This document shows positions 6,070 through 9,486 of a stretch of DNA of 9,486 bases, in pieces. This DNA comes from Cyanobacteria bacterium UBA8803 (GTDB lineage Bacteria; Cyanobacteriota; Cyanobacteriia; Cyanobacteriales; Coleofasciculaceae). The notes beneath the pieces are model-generated. The model was not told where the DNA came from and made no database searches. It saw only the letters and a program-made list of their open reading frames with translations. The position numbers and the translations under genes were made by a program. The stretch's first letter is position 1. Each line of letters opens with the position of its first letter. The DNA is taken from positions 10,401-19,886 of the forward strand of contig DNXU01000607.1 of assembly GCA_003505715.1 (NCBI GenBank), given 5' to 3'.

Positions 6070-6411
6070 TAGAGCCAATATCTACGCTGAAACTCCACCA
6101 GTCGTTAGGATAGTAAGGAAGCAAACTAATTTTGATGTTTTGGAGGTGAGTCTCAACCCAGTTGCTGGAAATTGCTCCAGTTTTGTTAAGATTTGTAAAA
6201 GATTACCCAAGAAGGGTCTAATAGGAGTGTAACGATATCCAACAAGCTAACGAGCGATAAGATCTTCTGTAGCATTGAGTGTTAATTATTCAGAAGCACC
6301 TTTACTAAAGAGTTCAGATTTCACACATTGGGTACAAAGGAAATGAGCAAGCAGTCATTCGAGAATTGGGTTATGGCATAAAAACTCTTAAGGAAGAGGG
6401 GGGAATAGTGG
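6070..6411 (+). other. 342-base leader before infB, mostly unexplained
   Basis: No convincing gene. At 6141-6160 the string TGGAGGTG is followed by a small foldable stretch and AACCCA, resembling the region before rimP at 3731-3750. CTGGA/TCCAG (6165-6169 with 6176-6180) is a 5-bp hairpin followed by TTTT. AT-rich sequence around 6183-6200 could hold a promoter, but I see no -35/-10 pair of normal spacing. A 12-codon frame, MSKQSFENWVMA, runs 6343-6381. A gap this long inside a block of translation genes could carry an infB promoter or leader control. Confidence 0.5.
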
Positions 6412-9400
6412 ATGAACAACGGCAAAGTCAGAATTTACGAATTATCACGGGAATTGAATTTGGACAATAAGGACATTTTAAATATCTGCGAAGGACTCCA
6501 CATTGCAGTCAAAAGTCACAGTAGCACGATTACAGAATCCGAGGCCCAACGCATTCGGGCGGCGGCAGAAAAGTACGCTGAGGTTTCCACAGCCACCAAA
6601 AGTCGTGACGGTGCTGCCTTAGCTGAAGAAAGCCCCAAGTTACCATCTAATAATAAAATTGGACGTCCCAACCATCAACGGAAACAGCAAATCTTGAGTC
6701 TTAAGCCTAAGTCTCGTCCTGGTTCTAGCTCTCAACAGGGAACACCGCAAGTGGCAACCCCTCCTCAACCCCCCGTCAAACCCTCAGGTTCATCACCGCG
6801 TCCCTCGCTCCCTATAAATCGGCCTAAGCGAGTTAATCAACAGGAGGCTGATGTTGAGCCAATAGCTGAGTCTGAATTAGCTCTTTCCCAAGAGAGCGAT
6901 TTCTCAGCTGAATTTGAAGAGAAACCCCAACTCATAGAGCCGCCTGTCAGGCCAATGTCGCCAAAAACTCAACCGACTCAAGTTGAGCGACCGATTTTGA
7001 AACGAAATCGACCGGATGTGGCAGGTTCAGAGTCAAAGGTAACTCCAAGTCCTGCCAAACCAACAGCTACTAGCCAAGGGTCAAGCGCTGGAGAACCATC
7101 AGCCCCATCCCGTCACAGTCCACCTTCCCCAGCAGTTCCCAAACTTCAGGAACCCCCAAGACGAGTCCGACTCAACCGGGAGGGCAAAAATCTCGAAGTT
7201 ACAGCAGCAGACGCTGTAGCCAACCCTCAGGCTGTTGCAGGAGCTGTTGGTGAAGAGGAAGATAGCGTCCTGGTAACCCCTGAAGAGAGCCTAAAAGAAA
7301 CCAGGCTCAGGCGGCCAACACCTCCCCGACAGCTGAAGAAGAAAGAGTGGGAGGAAGAGGAAGACGAGAGCCAAGAGAGTGCCAAAGCAGGAAAAGCTGG
7401 AGCAAAACTCAAGCGGCGGCCTAAACTGATTGAAGATGAGGACGACGATTTCGAGACTGATCTCAAAGACATCAATACCTCAATCATGTTAAGCGAGGCT
7501 GTAGTTCGTCCGCCCAAACCCAAGTCACGCCCGGGACAATCCGGCTTGTCGGCAGTTTCAGTATCAAATGTAGAGCGGAAAAAACAGCCAGCGCCAAGAA
7601 GTAGTAGCAGTAGCGGCAAGTCAGATAATCGCGATCGCCAGCGGGACAAGAAAGGCGTGCCCGAACGGCCAGAAAAAATAGTTTTGGCAGACGCTTTAAC
7701 TGTCAGGGAACTGGCTATGAAGTTGGGTATTGCTGAAACTGAAATTATCAGGAAGCTGTTCGCCAAAGGCATGGCTGTGAATATCACTCAAACCCTGGAT
7801 ATTCCGACTGCCAGCATGGTAGCCGAAGAACTGGAAGTTGAAGTAGAAACAGCTACAGAAGAATCTGCTGCTACTAAAGTGACAGAGATGCTGGATGCTG
7901 AAGACCTAGAAAACCTCCAGCGGCGTCCGCCTGTAGTCACGATTATGGGTCACGTCGATCACGGCAAAACCACCCTTTTGGATGCCATTCGCTCTACCAA
8001 AGTGGCTCAAGGCGAAGCCGGAGGTATTACTCAGCACATTGGCGCTTACCACGTTGATGTCGAGCATGAAGACCAAGTTGAGCAAGTAGTCTTTCTCGAT
8101 ACCCCAGGTCACGAAGCCTTCACCGCCATGCGGGCAAGGGGAGCTAGAGTCACTGATATTGCCATTTTGGTGGTCGCAGCAGATGATGGGGTTCAACCTC
8201 AAACGATTGAGGCCATTAGCCATGCCAAAGCCGCTGAAGTTCCGATCGTTGTTGCCATCAACAAAATCGACAAAGCTGAAGCGCAGCCTGACCGAGTTAA
8301 GCAGGAATTAACTGAATATGGTTTAGTGCCTGAAGAGTGGGGCGGCGAAACAATTATGGTTCCCGTGAGCGCGATCCAAAAAGAAAACTTGGATACGCTC
8401 TTGGAGATGATTCTGCTGGTAGCAGATATTGAAGAACTCTCTGCTAACCCCAATCGACCTGCCAAAGGCACCGTTATCGAAGCAAACCTTGATAAAGCCA
8501 GAGGCCCAATTGCTACTCTCCTAGTGCAAAATGGCACCCTGCGAGTAGGGGATACGCTGGTGGCTGGTTCTGTCTTCGGTAAGGTGCGAGCCATGATCGA
8601 CGACCGCGGAGCGCGGGTGGACGCTGCCAGCCCTTCCTTTGCTGTAGAGGTGCTGGGTTTGAGGGATGTCCCGGCTGCTGGTGATGAGTTTGAAGTATTT
8701 GCCAGCGAAAAAGAAGCTCAAACCATTGCCACTGCCAGAACTGACGAGGAACAGAAGCGACGCTGGCAAGAGCGAGGAGGTCGCCAAATCACTCTCAATA
8801 GCCTCTCCGATAAGGCTCAAAAAGGCGAGCTTAAAGAACTAAACCTAATTTTGAAGGCTGATGTTCAAGGTTCTGTAGAAGCCATTCTCGGTGCCCTCAA
8901 GCAGCTGCCTCAAAATGAAGTACAAATCCGAGTTCTGCTTGCCGCTGCTGGCGAAATTACAGAGACGGATGTCGCTTTAGCGGCTGCTAGTGGTGCTGTG
9001 ATTATTGGGTTCAATACCACCCTGGCTCATGGCGCTAGACCTGCTGCTGACCAAGAGGGAATCGACGTGCGGGAATACAACATCATCTACCACCTTCTAG
9101 ATGATATTCAAGGTGCCATGGAAGGTCTCTTGGAGCCAGAGCTAGTCGAAGAATCCCTGGGTCAAGTCGCAGTTCGAGCCGTCTTCCCAGTCGGTCGTGG
9201 TGCGGTAGCGGGTTGCTACGTACTGTCAGGCAAAGCGGTGCGCAATTGCCAAATTCGAGTCCGGCGTGGCGGCAAAGTTGTCTACGAAGGTGTGCTGGAT
9301 TCGCTCAAGCGGATGAAGGAGGATGTCAAGGAGGTCAACGCTGGCTACGAATGTGGTATTGGCATTGATAAGTTCAATGACTGGGTCGAAGGCGACATCA

Positions 9401-9450
9401 TCGAAACGTTCAAGATGGTGACTAAACGACGCACTTTGTCAACAACGTAG
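6412..9450 (+). CDS. infB: Translation initiation factor IF-2
   Basis: A 1012-residue IF2, a GTPase that positions initiator fMet-tRNA on the 30S subunit and promotes subunit joining. An N-terminal IF2_N module (about 5-57, [18 protein letters not shown]) precedes a long low-complexity linker (60-420) rich in Pro, Ser, Gln and Lys with acidic patches (about 312-322 and 342-349) and a Ser run. A second IF2_N module spans about 424-475. G domain: GHVDHGKT 513-520 (G1), GGITQH 537-542 (G2), DTPGH 563-567 (G3), NKID 617-620 (G4), SA 653-654 (G5). Beta-barrel domain II about 690-780, domain III about 810-905 ([18 protein letters not shown]), C-terminal fMet-tRNA-binding domain about 916-1008. All GTPase motifs are intact. 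Longer than E. coli IF2 (890) because of the linker, as is common in cyanobacteria. The start ATG has AGGGGGG about 8 bases upstream. The stop codon is covered by a CAACAAC/GTTGTTG inverted repeat and heptamer repeats begin directly after it. Confidence 0.97.
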   Translation: MNNGKVRIYELSRELNLDNKDILNICEGLHIAVKSHSSTITESEAQRIRAAAEKYAEVSTATKSRDGAALAEESPKLPSNNKIGRPNHQRKQQILSLKPKSRPGSSSQQGTPQVATPPQPPVKPSGSSPRPSLPINRPKRVNQQEADVEPIAESELALSQESDFSAEFEEKPQLIEPPVRPMSPKTQPTQVERPILKRNRPDVAGSESKVTPSPAKPTATSQGSSAGEPSAPSRHSPPSPAVPKLQEPPRRVRLNREGKNLEVTAADAVANPQAVAGAVGEEEDSVLVTPEESLKETRLRRPTPPRQLKKKEWEEEEDESQESAKAGKAGAKLKRRPKLIEDEDDDFETDLKDINTSIMLSEAVVRPPKPKSRPGQSGLSAVSVSNVERKKQPAPRSSSSSGKSDNRDRQRDKKGVPERPEKIVLADALTVRELAMKLGIAETEIIRKLFAKGMAVNITQTLDIPTASMVAEELEVEVETATEESAATKVTEMLDAEDLENLQRRPPVVTIMGHVDHGKTTLLDAIRSTKVAQGEAGGITQHIGAYHVDVEHEDQVEQVVFLDTPGHEAFTAMRARGARVTDIAILVVAADDGVQPQTIEAISHAKAAEVPIVVAINKIDKAEAQPDRVKQELTEYGLVPEEWGGETIMVPVSAIQKENLDTLLEMILLVADIEELSANPNRPAKGTVIEANLDKARGPIATLLVQNGTLRVGDTLVAGSVFGKVRAMIDDRGARVDAASPSFAVEVLGLRDVPAAGDEFEVFASEKEAQTIATARTDEEQKRRWQERGGRQITLNSLSDKAQKGELKELNLILKADVQGSVEAILGALKQLPQNEVQIRVLLAAAGEITETDVALAAASGAVIIGFNTTLAHGARPAADQEGIDVREYNIIYHLLDDIQGAMEGLLEPELVEESLGQVAVRAVFPVGRGAVAGCYVLSGKAVRNCQIRVRRGGKVVYEGVLDSLKRMKEDVKEVNAGYECGIGIDKFNDWVEGDIIETFKMVTKRRTLSTT
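7631..7638. repeat. HIP1 octamer GCGATCGC
   Basis: Fourth HIP1 copy, in the infB linker region, read as Arg-Asp-Arg. Confidence 0.85.
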
Positions 9451-9456
9451 TTGTTG
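9440..9456 (+). other. Inverted repeat across the infB stop codon
   Basis: CAACAAC (9440-9446), GTA, GTTGTTG (9450-9456): a perfect 7-bp inverted repeat that includes part of the TAG stop (9448-9450) in its loop and arm. It arises where the last infB codons meet the heptamer array. The stem is AT-rich and the 3-base loop is tight, so stability is modest. Confidence 0.5.
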
Positions 9457-9486
9457 GTTGTTAGTTGTTAGTTGTTGGTTGTTGGT
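9451..9486. repeat. Heptamer tandem repeats after infB, continues past the window
   Basis: TTGTTGG, TTGTTAG, TTGTTAG, TTGTTGG, TTGTTGG, then one further T at the window end. These are the reverse complements of the CCAACAA and CTAACAA units at 4273-4342, so the two arrays are the same family in opposite orientation. The array begins on the base after the infB stop and its full length cannot be seen. Confidence 0.85.

Noticed and set aside
7227..7787. Long open frame on the minus strand within infB (186 codons)
   Set aside because: It is antisense to the low-complexity linker of IF2, is Ser/Leu-rich as expected from the complement of Glu/Lys/Ala codons, and has no family resemblance.

Overview
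This window is very probably chromosomal DNA from a cyanobacterium, most likely a filamentous one. The gene order rimP-nusA-ylxR-infB is widespread in bacteria. The protein details are cyanobacterial in style: the IF2 start [12 protein letters not shown], the short NusA that ends in an acidic tail, and the YlxR motif GRSAYLCP. The octamer GCGATCGC (HIP1, a cyanobacterial signature) occurs four times in 9.5 kb, where chance would give about 0.15. Heptanucleotide tandem repeats of the STRR type, known from filamentous cyanobacteria, lie in the gene gaps.

Layout: (1) 37-1659, minus strand: a soluble-looking histidine kinase-like protein with an intact H-box but a badly degraded ATP-binding domain. 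(2) 1827-3344, plus strand, divergent from the kinase: an uncharacterised membrane protein with a pair of hydrophobic segments that resembles part of a voltage-sensor/ion-transport fold. A long imperfect hairpin follows it and may be its terminator. (3) 3345-3771: a 427-base gap holding what looks like the decayed 3' end of a TnpB-type (IS200/IS605, IS1341-like) element, then a compact hairpin plus T7 just ahead of the rimP ribosome binding site. (4) 3772-9450: rimP, nusA, ylxR and infB, all on the plus strand. Their gaps are 127, 140 and 342 bases. These hold, in order, a heptamer repeat array, a C-rich tract with strong G-quadruplex potential on the minus strand, and a featureless leader. 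(5) 9451-9486: another heptamer array, opposite in orientation to the main array before nusA.

The four-gene block works in ribosome assembly (RimP), transcription elongation, termination and antitermination (NusA), RNA binding (YlxR) and translation initiation (IF2). No new multi-gene defence or metabolic system is visible. The parts worth a second look are non-coding: the rimP leader with its transposon relic and attenuator-like hairpin, the opposed heptamer arrays around nusA-ylxR-infB, and a perfect 13-bp stem inside ylxR that coincides with the codons of its most conserved motif. Two proteins also deserve attention: the degenerate kinase and the channel-like membrane protein.
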